64,000 nt of DNA. It comes from Prauserella isguenensis. GTDB lineage: Bacteria > Actinomycetota > Actinomycetes > Mycobacteriales > Pseudonocardiaceae. This document shows, piece after piece, positions 1-8,522 of the stretch. The position numbers were made by a program, and so were the translations under genes. Numbering within the stretch: the first letter of the stretch is position 1; each line of letters begins with the position of its first letter. Location: positions 620,001-684,000 of the forward strand of contig NZ_JACHWU010000002.1 of NCBI RefSeq assembly GCF_014191605.1, read 5' to 3'. The notes under the pieces were generated by a model. The model ran no database searches. It saw only the letters and a list, made by a program, of their open reading frames with translations, and was not told the DNA's origin.

Positions 1-125
1 CCGGTGGCGAAGGCGGCGACGCGGAATCGGGCCAGCGGGCCGCGCAACGATGCCGGAGCCCGGTCACCCGCCGCGGTCGTGGCCGCGGTGTTCCCGCCGT
101 CGGCGTCGTGGTCGGTCGTCACCAT
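1..125 (-). CDS. DUF3817-like membrane protein, N-terminal fragment
   Basis: The gene runs off the left edge. Its ATG at 125-123 opens a frame with a threonine/alanine/aspartate-rich start followed by LRGPLARFRVAAFATG. That basic-hydrophobic run is how DUF3817 (YdzA-like) small integral membrane proteins enter their first membrane helix. The start lies 4 bp past the stop of the upstream gene at 130, so the two are probably cotranscribed. About 41 codons are visible, which is too few for a firm family call. Function unknown. Confidence 0.5.
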   Translation of the reverse strand, partial: MVTTDHDADGGNTAATTAAGDRAPASLRGPLARFRVAAFAT

Positions 126-129
126 GTCG

Positions 130-594
130 TCACTTCACCTCTTGATCACGTGCGTTGAGCTCGGCCAGATACCGGTTGTACGCGGCCAGCTCGGCATCGG
201 CGGGGTCTTCGGAATCGGCGGCGTCCTCGGGTGCACCGCCGGCGGGCCTGATCGGTCGGGGCGAACGCGATCGTGCGGACTCGCGCGCCCTCGTGCCCGG
301 TGCCGCGGCCTGCCCGCCGGTCTCGGCCGCGGCCGTCCCTCCGGACTCGGCACCGGATTCACCGGCGGCCTCCTCGGCCCGGCGGCGGCTGAGTACCCGC
401 CACCGCCACACCATGAACGCCGGGAACAGCCCGAACAGCGGCCATTGCAGGACGTACCCGAGATTCTGGAACGTCCCGCCCGCGGACGAGAACCGATCCC
501 ACTGCCACCAGGCCAGGCCGAAGCACACCACCATGGCCGCGACACAGAGCACCGCGATGCCCACGGCGCGACCGGTGATGGAGCGGGGATTCAC
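130..594 (-). CDS. small two-helix membrane protein, unknown function
   Basis: 154 codons from a GTG at 594. Two hydrophobic segments (about residues 8-30 and 46-62) contain the motifs LAWWQWDRF and LQWPLFGLFPAFMVWRWR. The remainder is a charged, alanine/glycine-rich cytoplasmic tail ending in a helix with LAAYNRYLAELN. This arrangement is typical of an actinobacterial membrane protein often auto-labelled as a glucitol-operon regulator, a label nothing in the sequence supports. Longer frames reach upstream, but homologous sequence begins at the GTG-Asn-Pro-Arg-Ser start. It is followed 4 bp later by the DUF3817-like gene, suggesting a two-gene envelope operon. Confidence 0.55.
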   Translation of the reverse strand: MNPRSITGRAVGIAVLCVAAMVVCFGLAWWQWDRFSSAGGTFQNLGYVLQWPLFGLFPAFMVWRWRVLSRRRAEEAAGESGAESGGTAAAETGGQAAAPGTRARESARSRSPRPIRPAGGAPEDAADSEDPADAELAAYNRYLAELNARDQEVK

Positions 595-679
595 GTCTTC
601 GACGCTAGCACCCGGGCGGCCGAGGCCGTGGTCACACACCCTGACGTGCGCAGCCTCGGCTCCGTACCCACAGGGCGCG

Positions 680-1600
680 TCAGTCCCGGGCGCCCGCGGC
701 CTGTGCGGCGTAACCGTCGGCGAGGCCGAACACCTTCTGCGCGTACTCCACCGAGTTGTTGTAGGACATGATCCCGGCCCACCAGCCGTCGGCGCCGGCC
801 ATGTCGCGTCCGCCCGCACAGAGGTACCGCGCCGCGGTGACGGCGGCGTCGTCGATCTGTTGCGGGTCGGCCTGTCCGTCGCCGTTGCCGTCGCTGGCGT
901 AGCGCATCCAGGTACTGGGAATGAACTGCATCGGGCCGACGGCGCGGTCGTGCCGGGGGTCGCCGTCGAGACGCCCGCCGTCGGTGTCGGTGATGCTGCG
1001 CACGCCGGGTGAGCCGTTCAGCGGTACGCCGATGATCGGGGACGAGGGTCTGCCGTCCTGTTGGAGGGTCACGCCGCCGTATCGGCCGTGGTCGGATTCG
1101 ACCCGGCCGATACCGGCCAGGGTCGCCCAGGAGACACGGCATTCCGGCCGGTGTTCCCGCATCGCGAGTTCGGCGTGGCCGTAGGCCCGCAGCGCACGGG
1201 CGGGCACGCCGGTGGCCGTCGCGGTGCGCTCGGCCCAGGCGTCGAGCGAGCCCGGGGGCCGCTGCGCACCGCCGCCGGTGCTCGCGCCCGGATCGGGCGG
1301 GGTGTCGCCGCCCGGGTCGGGTGCCGCCGACGGGTCCTCGCCGGGGGCTTCGGAACCGGGCGTCACGTGTGCCGGTTCGATGTCCCGCGCGGGCACGTCC
1401 GTCGTCGTGGGGCTCGCCTGCGGAGTGGCGGCGCCCGCCACGAGCCAGATGCCGCCCGCACCGACGGCGAGTACGAGAACGACGATTGCCAGCCTGGCCG
1501 CCACGGGCCGGAACGTCGTCAGGAGCCCCGCCACGGCTCTCGGTGCCGAATCCGTGCCACCACGGCTCTGCCCATCGTCCCCGGTTCCCGCTGTGCGCAA
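680..1600 (-). CDS. membrane-anchored lytic murein transglycosylase (SLT/MltB-type)
   Basis: 306 residues. An N-terminal membrane anchor (about 35-57) is followed by a Pro/Thr/Asp-rich linker to about residue 118, then a lysozyme-like domain. That domain has the catalytic motif GIGRVESDHGRYGG (Glu about 168), AVGPMQFIPSTW (about 220-231), and a calcium-loop-like DGNGDGQADP (about 237-246). This is the layout of secreted actinobacterial transglycosylases that cut peptidoglycan glycan strands. The proposed start is a TTG, chosen because GGAAAGG stands 7 nt upstream. A 12-bp palindrome lies about 55 bp upstream. Substrate specificity cannot be read from the sequence. Confidence 0.85.
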   Translation of the reverse strand: MRTAGTGDDGQSRGGTDSAPRAVAGLLTTFRPVAARLAIVVLVLAVGAGGIWLVAGAATPQASPTTTDVPARDIEPAHVTPGSEAPGEDPSAAPDPGGDTPPDPGASTGGGAQRPPGSLDAWAERTATATGVPARALRAYGHAELAMREHRPECRVSWATLAGIGRVESDHGRYGGVTLQQDGRPSSPIIGVPLNGSPGVRSITDTDGGRLDGDPRHDRAVGPMQFIPSTWMRYASDGNGDGQADPQQIDDAAVTAARYLCAGGRDMAGADGWWAGIMSYNNSVEYAQKVFGLADGYAAQAAGARD

Positions 1601-1653
1601 CGCCTGGCCTTTCCGTGCACCGATCCACCCGTGGGGCTAACGAACGGAGGCAC

Positions 1654-1665
1654 CGTAACGTTACG
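1654..1665. promoter_or_regulatory. palindrome CGTAACGTTACG upstream of the transglycosylase
   Basis: A perfect 12-bp palindrome in the short non-coding stretch before the transglycosylase start. Each half holds GTAAC, the core of MtrA-type response-regulator sites that control cell-wall hydrolases in actinobacteria. The assignment to MtrA is an inference; MtrA sites are normally direct repeats. Confidence 0.35.
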
Positions 1666-1757
1666 CCCGTCCGGTGACGGAGCGGCACGCCGCACCGGGC
1701 CGTGCCGGTGGTCCGCGCCGGGCCGGAAGGCCGGTGACGCGGAACGCCCGGCGGACC

Positions 1758-2261
1758 TCAGCTCGCGGCGTCGCGGCGCTGCCGCGTCAGGCGTGCCACG
1801 CACCAGGCGGGGGCGCTGCCCCTGCGAAGGTGCTCGAGGACCGTGAGCGGTCCGAGCCACTTGGCGAGGTCGTCGGGAGTCAACCCGGCGGCACGGTAGT
1901 CGAGCGCACGCTGGTCCAGCGGACTGATGCCCGCATCCCACCAGGCCTCGGCCTCGCGCACGTTACCGATCATCTGCCACCACCCCGCGGCGGCGACGAG
2001 CAACTCGTCGGGGGCGTCCGGGAGCCGCTGCCGCATGGCATCCAGGTAGGTGGTGTCGGCGCTGTCGAGCGCGGCCCACGCGCCGGCGCCCGCCGCTCCC
2101 CGCTGCCCCGGGATCCCGGGCGGCTGCGGGGAGGCCTGTGGAGTCTGCGGGGCCTCTGCGAGCCAGGACGTGGCGATGCGGTGCGCCTCGGCCTCCTCGG
2201 CGCTCTGCTCACGCTCAGAGGTCCACTGCTGGATGACCGCGTCAACGCCGGGATCGTGCAT
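1758..2261 (-). CDS. conserved actinobacterial hypothetical protein
   Basis: 167 residues starting at the ATG at 2261, which has a textbook AAGGAGG site 6-7 nt upstream; an in-frame start 6 codons earlier lacks one. The N-terminal third is acidic and proline-rich. The C-terminal two thirds are helical and tryptophan-rich (AAAGWWQMIGNVREAEAWWDAG, then a WLGPLTVLEHL helix). The C-terminus reads like a repeat or protein-interaction fold. No catalytic motif, signal peptide or membrane segment is visible. No function is proposed. Confidence 0.6.
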   Translation of the reverse strand: MHDPGVDAVIQQWTSEREQSAEEAEAHRIATSWLAEAPQTPQASPQPPGIPGQRGAAGAGAWAALDSADTTYLDAMRQRLPDAPDELLVAAAGWWQMIGNVREAEAWWDAGISPLDQRALDYRAAGLTPDDLAKWLGPLTVLEHLRRGSAPAWCVARLTRQRRDAAS

Positions 2262-2627
2262 CCCTGCCTCCTTCTGCAACGCACATCGGAGTCGCTTGCG
2301 GAAAGACTGTCGAGAGCAACGTTGTCGTCAGGGCAACGCTGTTCGCTGTCGGACACTGCCGCCGGGCGATGTCGCATCAGCCCGATCACGCAATGTGAGC
2401 ACCGTAGGAGAGCAACTCGGCTCCACGCCAGACCCTCTCGACGACGGATCCGTTGACCTGCGCTTTAGGCTCCGGAATCCACCCGGATGGTCCAGTCCGC
2501 AACCGGAAAACACCACGAATACACGCTGTGTAATCGCATTCTTTCCACGGACACGACGTTTCGCCGGTACCGGGTTTCCGGCACCGGACGACGCGCTGTC
2601 CATATGGTCGATACTGCGGTGTAACCG
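2262..2627. other. non-coding stretch with one small palindrome
   Basis: No convincing gene. It serves as the upstream region of the hypothetical gene ending at 1758 and the 3' flank of the small membrane protein gene. The only ordered element seen is TACAC-GCT-GTGTA at 2520-2532, inside a relatively AT-rich patch. Confidence 0.4.
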
Positions 2628-2795
2628 TCAGGAAAAGAGCCGCTCCACGAAGGTCACGAGCGCCTGGGCACCGTCTCCGAGCCAGCTCAGAGCCGTCTGC
2701 ACGGCTTCGGCCGACTCGGTGGGCTTGCTGATCAACAGAAACAGGACGAGAGCGACGACGCCGAAGATGAGGAATTTCTTGAGTCCCGGTGACAT
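2628..2795 (-). CDS. 55-residue single-helix membrane protein
   Basis: A short ORF from ATG 2795 with GTGGAG about 4 nt upstream. Residues about 6-23 (LKKFLIFGVVALVLFLLI) form one membrane helix. The rest is an amphipathic helix (ALSWLGDGAQALVTFVERLF) typical of tiny actinobacterial inner-membrane proteins of unknown role. In-frame sequence continues upstream to 2963 but shows no start with a ribosome site and no membrane-protein composition. It is monocistronic. Confidence 0.6.
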   Translation of the reverse strand: MSPGLKKFLIFGVVALVLFLLISKPTESAEAVQTALSWLGDGAQALVTFVERLFS

Positions 2796-3169
2796 CGCTC
2801 CACTCAATTCTTCACATCGGCGGCCGGTCCGGTCCTGTACCGGTTCCGCCGCGCCGGAGACCGTACGCGGTGACGGCCCGATGAACGCCGATGATCCCGC
2901 CTGCTCACGCGGGTCATTCAACAGCATCGTCACCGGGCCATGGGCCGCCCGACCGAGTCCCACACGAACGGCGGAATCCGATCACGGAACGTATCCCTGG
3001 GCGACACGTCCGGGTGCACCCTAGAAGGGTGAGACGGGGAGTCGCCAGAACGACACGCCGCGCGTCCCGGGCTGTTCCTCCACGCTCCCCATCGCCGACC
3101 GTCCCGCGACCCCGCCTCCTGGCAGGCCCGTCTCAGGCGGCGACCCGCCGTCAGGCGAGTGCCGCACCG
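2796..3169. other. non-coding stretch
   Basis: No gene found. The left part is the leader of the 55-residue membrane protein and the right part is the 3' flank of the racemase gene. Next to the racemase stop codon, the 11-mer CCGTCAGGCGA occurs twice (about 3148 and 3167), a small direct duplication touching the end of the gene. Confidence 0.4.
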
Positions 3170-4312
3170 TCAGGCGATGGCCCCGCTGTCCCGCAATGCG
3201 GCGATGGCCGCACCGTCGTATCCGCACGCGGCGAGCACCTCGGCGGTGTCGGCGCCCTGCGGATGCGGAGCCTGCGGCTCGGGCGCGGGCGTGCGGTCGA
3301 ACTTCGGCCCCGGCGCGGGCTGCACGGTCCCTCCGACGTCGGTGAACGTCCCGCGAGCGACGTTGTGGGGATGCTCGGCGGCCTCCTCCGGCGTGAGCAC
3401 CGGTGTCAGGCACGCGTCCGTGCCCTCGGCCTTGGCGACCAGCTCGTCGCGCGAGTATTTCCCGATCGCCTCGGTGAGGATCTCGCGGAGCTCGGGCCAC
3501 CGGGACTGGTCCAGATGCACGGGCAGTGCCTCGGCGTCCAGTTCGAGGACCTCCACCAGTGCGGCCCAGAACCGCATCTCGATCGCGCCGACGGCCACGT
3601 ACCGCCCGTCGGCGCATGCGTAGGTGTCGTAGAACGGCGCGCCCCCGTCGAGGAGGTTCTCACCACGCTCCCCGCCCCAGGCTCCGGCGGCCTTCATGCC
3701 GTGGAGCTGCGTGGTCAGCAGCGCGGACCCGTCCACCATCGACGCGTCGACGACCTGCCCCTTGCCGGAGGACATGCGTTCGTAGAGCGCCGCGAGCACG
3801 CCCATCGCCAGGTACTGCCCGCCGCCGCCGAAATCGCCGAGGTAGTTCACCGGCACCACCGGCTTCTCCCCCGCCCTGCCGATCGTCGCCAGGGCCCCGG
3901 AGAGTCCGATGTAGTTGATGTCGTGCCCGGCCACCGGCGCGAGCGGGCCGTCCTGACCCCAGCCGGTGACGCGCCCGTACACCAGCCGCGGATTCCGCGC
4001 GTGTACCTGCTCCGGGCCCAGGCCCATGCGCTCGGCGACGCCGGGACGGAAACCCTCGATGAGGACGTCGGCCCGTTCCGCCAGTGACAGCACCACCTCG
4101 ACGCCCTCGGGCGTCTTGGTGTCGACGCCGATGGTCCGCCTGCTGCGCGTGAGCGGGTCGTTCGGAATGCCCAGCACGTCCGCTCCCGGCCGTGCCCGAT
4201 CGACGCGCACGACGTCGGCACCGAGGTCGGCGAGCACCGTGCCCGCGAACGGGGCCGGCGCCAGGCCCGCCAGTTCGATCACCGTGAGACCGCCGAGAGG
4301 TCCGGCGTTCAT
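3170..4312 (-). CDS. mcr: alpha-methylacyl-CoA racemase (family III CoA-transferase fold)
   Basis: 380 residues. It belongs to the CaiB/BaiF fold and carries the residues that mark racemases rather than transferases: GHDINY (catalytic His), VDASMVDGS (catalytic Asp) and GAIEMRFWAAL (Glu). These enzymes epimerise the 2-methyl group of branched acyl-CoAs before beta-oxidation. The ATG at 4312 is preferred over a GTG at 4321 because AAAGG sits 8 nt before the ATG but abuts the GTG. It lies 27 nt downstream of an acyl-CoA dehydrogenase gene, forming an operon for branched-chain or sterol side-chain fatty acids. Control is probably by the divergent TetR protein. Confidence 0.9.
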   Translation of the reverse strand: MNAGPLGGLTVIELAGLAPAPFAGTVLADLGADVVRVDRARPGADVLGIPNDPLTRSRRTIGVDTKTPEGVEVVLSLAERADVLIEGFRPGVAERMGLGPEQVHARNPRLVYGRVTGWGQDGPLAPVAGHDINYIGLSGALATIGRAGEKPVVPVNYLGDFGGGGQYLAMGVLAALYERMSSGKGQVVDASMVDGSALLTTQLHGMKAAGAWGGERGENLLDGGAPFYDTYACADGRYVAVGAIEMRFWAALVEVLELDAEALPVHLDQSRWPELREILTEAIGKYSRDELVAKAEGTDACLTPVLTPEEAAEHPHNVARGTFTDVGGTVQPAPGPKFDRTPAPEPQAPHPQGADTAEVLAACGYDGAAIAALRDSGAIA

Positions 4313-4339
4313 GGTTGCCACCTTTCCACCCGCTCAGGA

Positions 4340-5497
4340 TCACAGGGTCCGGGAGATGATGTCCTTCATGATCTCGCTGGTACCACCGAAGATCCGCGAG
4401 ATCCGCATGTCCGCCCAGGCCCGCGCGACGGGGTACTCCATCATGTAGCCGTAGCCGCCGAACAACTGCACGCAGTCGTCGATGACACGGTTGGCCCGCT
4501 CGGTGGTCCACAGCTTGGCCATCGCCGCGCCCTGGACGTCGAGTTCGCCCTTCAAGTGCCGCTCGATGCACTGGTCGAGGAACGCGCGGGAGACGGCCAC
4601 CTCGGTGGCGGCCTCGGCGAGCGTGAACTTGGTGTTCTGGAACTTCGACAGCGGCCTGCCGAACGCCTCGCGCTCGTGGGTGTAGGCAATGGTCTGGTCC
4701 ACCGCCGCCGCCATGCCCGCGACCGAGGTGACGGCGATCAGCAGCCGCTCCTGCGGCAGCTGCTGCATCAGCTGGAAGAAGCCCAGCCCCTCCTGGTCTC
4801 CCAACAGGTTGGCCGCGGGCACCCGGACGTCGTCGAAGAACAGCTCCGCCGTGTCCTGACCCTTCATGCCGATCTTGTCGAGTACACGGCCGCGGCGGAA
4901 GCCGGGGGTCGACGTCGGGACGGCGATCAGCGACATCCCCTTGGCGCCCGCATCCGGGTCGGGGTCGGTCTTGCACGCCACGACGACGAAGTCGGCCATG
5001 GCACCGTTGGTGATGAACGTCTTGGCGCCGTTGATGACGTACTCGTCGCCGTCGCGTACCGCGCGGGTCTTGATGCCCTGCAGGTCCGATCCGGTGCCCG
5101 GTTCGGTCATGGCGATCGCGCCGATCCACTCGCCGCTCGCGAGCTTGGGCAGCCACTCCCGCTTCCTCTCCTCGCTCGCGTACGCGAGCAGGTAGTGGGC
5201 CACGATCCCGTTGTGCACCGACACGCCCCACGCGCTGTCGCCGCTGCGGGCCTGCTCCTCGTACAGCACGGCCTCGTGCGCGAACGTGCCGCCACCGCCG
5301 CCGTACTCCTCCGGAACGGACAGACACAGCAGACCGACCTCGCCCGCCTTGGTCCAGACCTCGCGGTCGATCTGCTTGTTCTCGATCCACCGGTCCTGGT
5401 GCGGCGTGAGTTCCTTCTGGCAGAACGACCGCGCCATCTCGCGAAAGTCGTCGAGCTCCTCGGTCAGCCACGAACTCCTGGGCAGTTGCAGCGGCAC
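4340..5497 (-). CDS. acyl-CoA dehydrogenase
   Basis: 385 residues, full length for the family. The N-terminal helical domain contains PEEYGGGGGTF. The middle beta domain has the FAD/substrate motif AMTEPGTGSDLQG. The C-terminal domain carries QLFGGYGYMMEYPVAR and IFGGTSEIMKDII, whose Glu is at the usual catalytic-base position. It introduces the 2,3-double bond into acyl-CoAs and passes electrons to ETF. It is the first gene of the operon with the racemase. The promoter region holds two palindromes shared with the divergent tetR gene. Chain-length preference is not readable from the sequence. Confidence 0.93.
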   Translation of the reverse strand: MPLQLPRSSWLTEELDDFREMARSFCQKELTPHQDRWIENKQIDREVWTKAGEVGLLCLSVPEEYGGGGGTFAHEAVLYEEQARSGDSAWGVSVHNGIVAHYLLAYASEERKREWLPKLASGEWIGAIAMTEPGTGSDLQGIKTRAVRDGDEYVINGAKTFITNGAMADFVVVACKTDPDPDAGAKGMSLIAVPTSTPGFRRGRVLDKIGMKGQDTAELFFDDVRVPAANLLGDQEGLGFFQLMQQLPQERLLIAVTSVAGMAAAVDQTIAYTHEREAFGRPLSKFQNTKFTLAEAATEVAVSRAFLDQCIERHLKGELDVQGAAMAKLWTTERANRVIDDCVQLFGGYGYMMEYPVARAWADMRISRIFGGTSEIMKDIISRTL

Positions 5498-5536
5498 GGT
5501 GGGCCTCCTCGATCACCTGACACATGGGGGTGGAAA

Positions 5537-5572
5537 ACATTCCGCCCGGAATGTAAGTTCCGATCGGAATGT
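5537..5572. promoter_or_regulatory. two adjacent palindromic TetR operators
   Basis: Site 1 (5537-5554) is ACATTCCG-CC-CGGAATGT. Site 2 (5558-5569) is TTCCGATCGGAA, with GGAATGT completed at 5572. Both share TTCCG/CGGAA half-sites and fill the 119-bp gap between the divergent dehydrogenase and tetR genes. This is the expected position for an autoregulating TetR repressor. Confidence 0.7.
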
Positions 5573-5616
5573 ACAACCGTCGTCCCAACAGGTAAAGGGG
5601 TGCAGGTGATGCGCTC

Positions 5617-6270
5617 ATGACCACGACGCCGCCGACACCGCCCACGCCGCCCGCGTCCGGACGCACGCACCGCACCCAGGCCGAGCGCCGGGCGCAGACG
5701 CGCACGGCGCTGCTCGACGCGACCGTCGAGTGCCTGGTGGAGCTGGGTTACCCGCGCACGTCGATGCAGGAGATCTGCGCCCGCGCCGGCGTGTCGAAAG
5801 GGGCGTTCCAGCACCATTTCTCGTCGAAGTCGGAGCTCATGGCCTCCGCGGTGGAGCACCTGACGACCCGGCTGCAACGCCGACGCGCACCCGAGGCACG
5901 GGAACTGCCCGACGGGCCCGACCGCATCGCCGCGGCGATCGACCTGCTGTGGAACTCCTACTCCGGCACGCTCGCCACCGCCGCGATGGAGCTCTGGATC
6001 GCCGCTCGCACGGACGCGGAGCTGCGCCGCGCGATCCGCCCGGTCGACCGCGCACTCGGCCGGTCGACCCTGGAGCTGCTGACCGGCCTGTCCGGCGACC
6101 TGTCCGAAGAACGTATGCAGACGTTGTTCTGGCTGACGGTGAACCTGACCCGGGGTCTGGCCCTGGACGCCGAACTCGGCGGCGATCCGCGTCGCCGCGA
6201 ACAGCTCCTCGCCGAGTGGAAACGCATCGCGACGCTGTACTTCGGCGAGGGACGACAGTGCGGCGAGTGA
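5617..6270 (+). CDS. TetR-family transcriptional regulator
   Basis: 217 residues. After a Pro/Thr-rich arm, residues about 20-68 form the TetR DNA-binding domain (RRAQTRTALLDATVECLVEL, then TSMQEICARAGVSKGAFQHHF). The C-terminal helical domain would bind an effector, plausibly an acyl-CoA given the neighbours. It is divergent from the acyl-CoA dehydrogenase/racemase operon and very likely represses that operon and itself through the palindromes at 5537-5572. The ligand is an inference from context only. Confidence 0.88.
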   Translation: MTTTPPTPPTPPASGRTHRTQAERRAQTRTALLDATVECLVELGYPRTSMQEICARAGVSKGAFQHHFSSKSELMASAVEHLTTRLQRRRAPEARELPDGPDRIAAAIDLLWNSYSGTLATAAMELWIAARTDAELRRAIRPVDRALGRSTLELLTGLSGDLSEERMQTLFWLTVNLTRGLALDAELGGDPRRREQLLAEWKRIATLYFGEGRQCGE

Positions 6271-6414
6271 GGACCCTGCGGCCACGCGGCGCTCGGCGGC
6301 CGGCGACGTTACGGGCGACCGGCGGCGTTCCGGCCAACGCAGGCACCCGCGGAGAGTGAGCCTGCCGACGATTCCGGCCGGAGGGATGCGGGGGTTGCGA
6401 CCATCGGTAAGGTA

Positions 6415-6428
6415 TTACTCACGAGTAA
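6415..6428. promoter_or_regulatory. palindrome TTACTC-AC-GAGTAA before gabD2
   Basis: A perfect 6+2+6 inverted repeat 26 bp before the aldehyde dehydrogenase start. It sits where a repressor would cover the promoter or start region. The cognate regulator is not identifiable here; its sequence differs from the TetR operators at 5537. Confidence 0.5.
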
Positions 6429-6453
6429 CAGTTTTGGCTCCCCGGAGGCTCCC

Positions 6454-8076
6454 GTGACCAGCACCGTGCCGCCCGCGCCCAGCCAGCCCGGCTCCACGGC
6501 CGGCCCCGCCGACCCCGTCGGCGGCGTTCCCGGCGCGCCCGCGACAAGGCGCGCCGAGCAGCTCACCCGCCGCGTCGCCACCGGCCTGGACGCGGCTCCG
6601 GTGACGATGCCCGCGCCGTTCACCGGACTGCCGATCACCGCGCTGCCGCAGGCGGCCGACGCCGAGGTGCGCCGCGTGTTCACGCGGGCACGCGAGGTGC
6701 AGCTGTCGTGGGCGGAATGGCCCGCACGCGAGCGCCAGCGCGTGCTGCTGCGTCTGGCCGACCTCGTGCTCGCCCAGCAGGACGAGGTCCTCGACCTGGT
6801 GCAGGTCGAGGCGGGCAAGGCGCGGATCGACGCCTTCGACGAGGTGAGCGCGACCGCACTGGTGGCCTCCTACTACGGCAAGCACAGCGCGCGGCTGCTG
6901 GCCGAACGCCGGGCCGCGGGTGCCCTCCCGGTGTTGACGAAGGCCTCCGAGGTTCGGCACCCCAAGGGCGTCGTCGGTGTCGTCTCACCGTGGAACTATC
7001 CGCTCGCGCTGACGGCCATGGACGTGCTGCCCGCCCTCGCCGCGGGCAACGCGGTCGTGCAGAAGCCGGACAACCAGACGGCGTTGTCGGCGCTGTGGCT
7101 GCACGAACTCGCCGAGCAGGCGGGACTGCCCGCCGACGCGTGGCAGGTCGTGCTGGGCCGCGGCTCGGCCATCGGCGACGCGATCGTCGAGGAGTCCGAC
7201 TACGTGTGCTTCACCGGCTCCACGCCGACGGGCAAGCGGCTGGCCGGGCAGATCGCGGAGCGGCTCACCGGCTATTCGCTCGAGCTCGGCGGCAAGAACC
7301 CGATGGTCGTGCTGCCGGACGCCGACGTGCAGCAGGCGGCCGCCGGAGCCGTCACGGCCTGTTTCTCGTCGGCCGGCCAGTTGTGCGTGTCGGTCGAGCG
7401 GATCTACGTGCACGAGAGCATCCACGACGAGTTCGTCCGGGCACTGGCCGAACGCACCGGGGCGCTCACGCTCGGATCGGGGCTCGACTACCACGCCGGC
7501 ATGGGCTCGTTGACCTCGCAGGACCAGCTGGCCGCGGTGTCGGCCCACGTGGACGACGCACGTGCGGCCGGTGCGACCGTCGTCGCAGGCGGCAGGCCGA
7601 GGCCGGACCTGGGCCCACTGTTCTACGAGCCGACCGTGCTCACCGGCGTGACGGAACGGGCGAAGCTGTTCCGGGAGGAGACGTTCGGCCCGGTCGTGGC
7701 CGTGTACCGCTACTCGGACGTCGACGAGGCGGTAGCGCGCGCCAACGACACCGAGTTCGGCCTCAACGCGAGTGTGTGGACCCGCGACGCCCGCCGCGGC
7801 GAGGAGGTCGCCCGTCGGATCAAGGCGGGCACCGTGAACGTCAACGAGGGCTACGCCGCCACCTTCGGCACGGTCGGCGTGCCGATGGGCGGGATGAAGG
7901 AGTCCGGCGTCGGCAGGCGCAACAGCGCCGAGGGGCTGCTCAAGTACACCGAGGCCCAGGCGGTCGCCGTGCAGCGCGGACTGCGGCTGCGCCCGTTCCG
8001 TGGCATGCCGCCCCGCCTCTGGGCGAAGGCCATGTCGGCCGGCATCGCGGCACTGCGACGGCTCCCCCGCCGCTGA
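6454..8076 (+). CDS. gabD2: succinate-semialdehyde dehydrogenase (NADP+)
   Basis: 540 residues, aldehyde dehydrogenase superfamily. Visible motifs are SPWNYPLAL, VQKPDNQTALSALW, FTGSTPTGK (cofactor loop), ELGGKNPMV with the general-base Glu, and SAGQLCVS with the nucleophilic Cys. EETFGPVVAVYRY and the C-terminal GGMKESGVGRR are also present. The QKPDNQ signature and a roughly 30-residue N-terminal extension match mycobacterial GabD2, which oxidises succinate semialdehyde to succinate. It is monocistronic, with a palindrome just upstream and a strong hairpin in the gap beyond its 3' end. Confidence 0.88.
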   Translation: MTSTVPPAPSQPGSTAGPADPVGGVPGAPATRRAEQLTRRVATGLDAAPVTMPAPFTGLPITALPQAADAEVRRVFTRAREVQLSWAEWPARERQRVLLRLADLVLAQQDEVLDLVQVEAGKARIDAFDEVSATALVASYYGKHSARLLAERRAAGALPVLTKASEVRHPKGVVGVVSPWNYPLALTAMDVLPALAAGNAVVQKPDNQTALSALWLHELAEQAGLPADAWQVVLGRGSAIGDAIVEESDYVCFTGSTPTGKRLAGQIAERLTGYSLELGGKNPMVVLPDADVQQAAAGAVTACFSSAGQLCVSVERIYVHESIHDEFVRALAERTGALTLGSGLDYHAGMGSLTSQDQLAAVSAHVDDARAAGATVVAGGRPRPDLGPLFYEPTVLTGVTERAKLFREETFGPVVAVYRYSDVDEAVARANDTEFGLNASVWTRDARRGEEVARRIKAGTVNVNEGYAATFGTVGVPMGGMKESGVGRRNSAEGLLKYTEAQAVAVQRGLRLRPFRGMPPRLWAKAMSAGIAALRRLPRR

Positions 8077-8200
8077 CCCTCACCCGCGGTCCCGCAGCGG
8101 TCCTCGGCCGTGCGCGGCGGCCCCGGCCTCGGCGCGGCGGCTCACTCCGAGCTTGGACCGCGGGCATGGGGCGACCACGTCGCAACGCACACGCCGCAGG

Positions 8201-8254
8201 CCCCTTACCCGCCTCCTCACCCGGACCACAGCGGGCGAGGAGGCGGGTAAGGGG
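8201..8254. terminator. 18-bp hairpin between convergent genes
   Basis: CCCCTTACCCGCCTCCTC (8201-8218) pairs perfectly with 8237-8254 across an 18-nt loop. The right arm abuts the stop codon of the DUF397 gene. Its position between convergent gabD2 and DUF397 indicates a bidirectional terminator, although no T-run follows, as is usual in actinobacteria. Confidence 0.8.
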
Positions 8255-8500
8255 TCAGGGACGGTCGAGTGCGCCGCTGCGCGCGGCCGTCAACAGCACG
8301 TCCCACTCGGACGCCGTCATGCGCAGCATGCCGCCGCCGGGGTTCTTCGAATCCCGTACGGCCGTGCCGCCCGGCAGGAACGCCACCTCGACGCAGTCGT
8401 TGCCGCCACCGCTGTAGCTGCTCTTGCGCCACGCGAGCTCGCCGGGGCGGACCCGGTTGGAACCACCCGGCACGGAACGGTGGGACGGGGCGTTGGCCAT
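8255..8500 (-). CDS. DUF397 small protein
   Basis: 81 residues. It contains the DUF397 hallmark LAWRKSSYSGGGNDCVEVA followed by VRDSKNPGG and a C-terminal helix. The start has AAGGAG 6 nt upstream. DUF397 proteins are encoded beside XRE/DUF5753 regulators across actinomycetes (the bldB/abaA-type and Scr1-type pairs) and act as their partners in developmental or antibiotic control. Here the regulator gene ends 22 bp upstream, so the two form one operon. Confidence 0.9.
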   Translation of the reverse strand: MANAPSHRSVPGGSNRVRPGELAWRKSSYSGGGNDCVEVAFLPGGTAVRDSKNPGGGMLRMTASEWDVLLTAARSGALDRP

Positions 8501-8522
8501 GTGTTCTCCTTGTCGATCCGTT

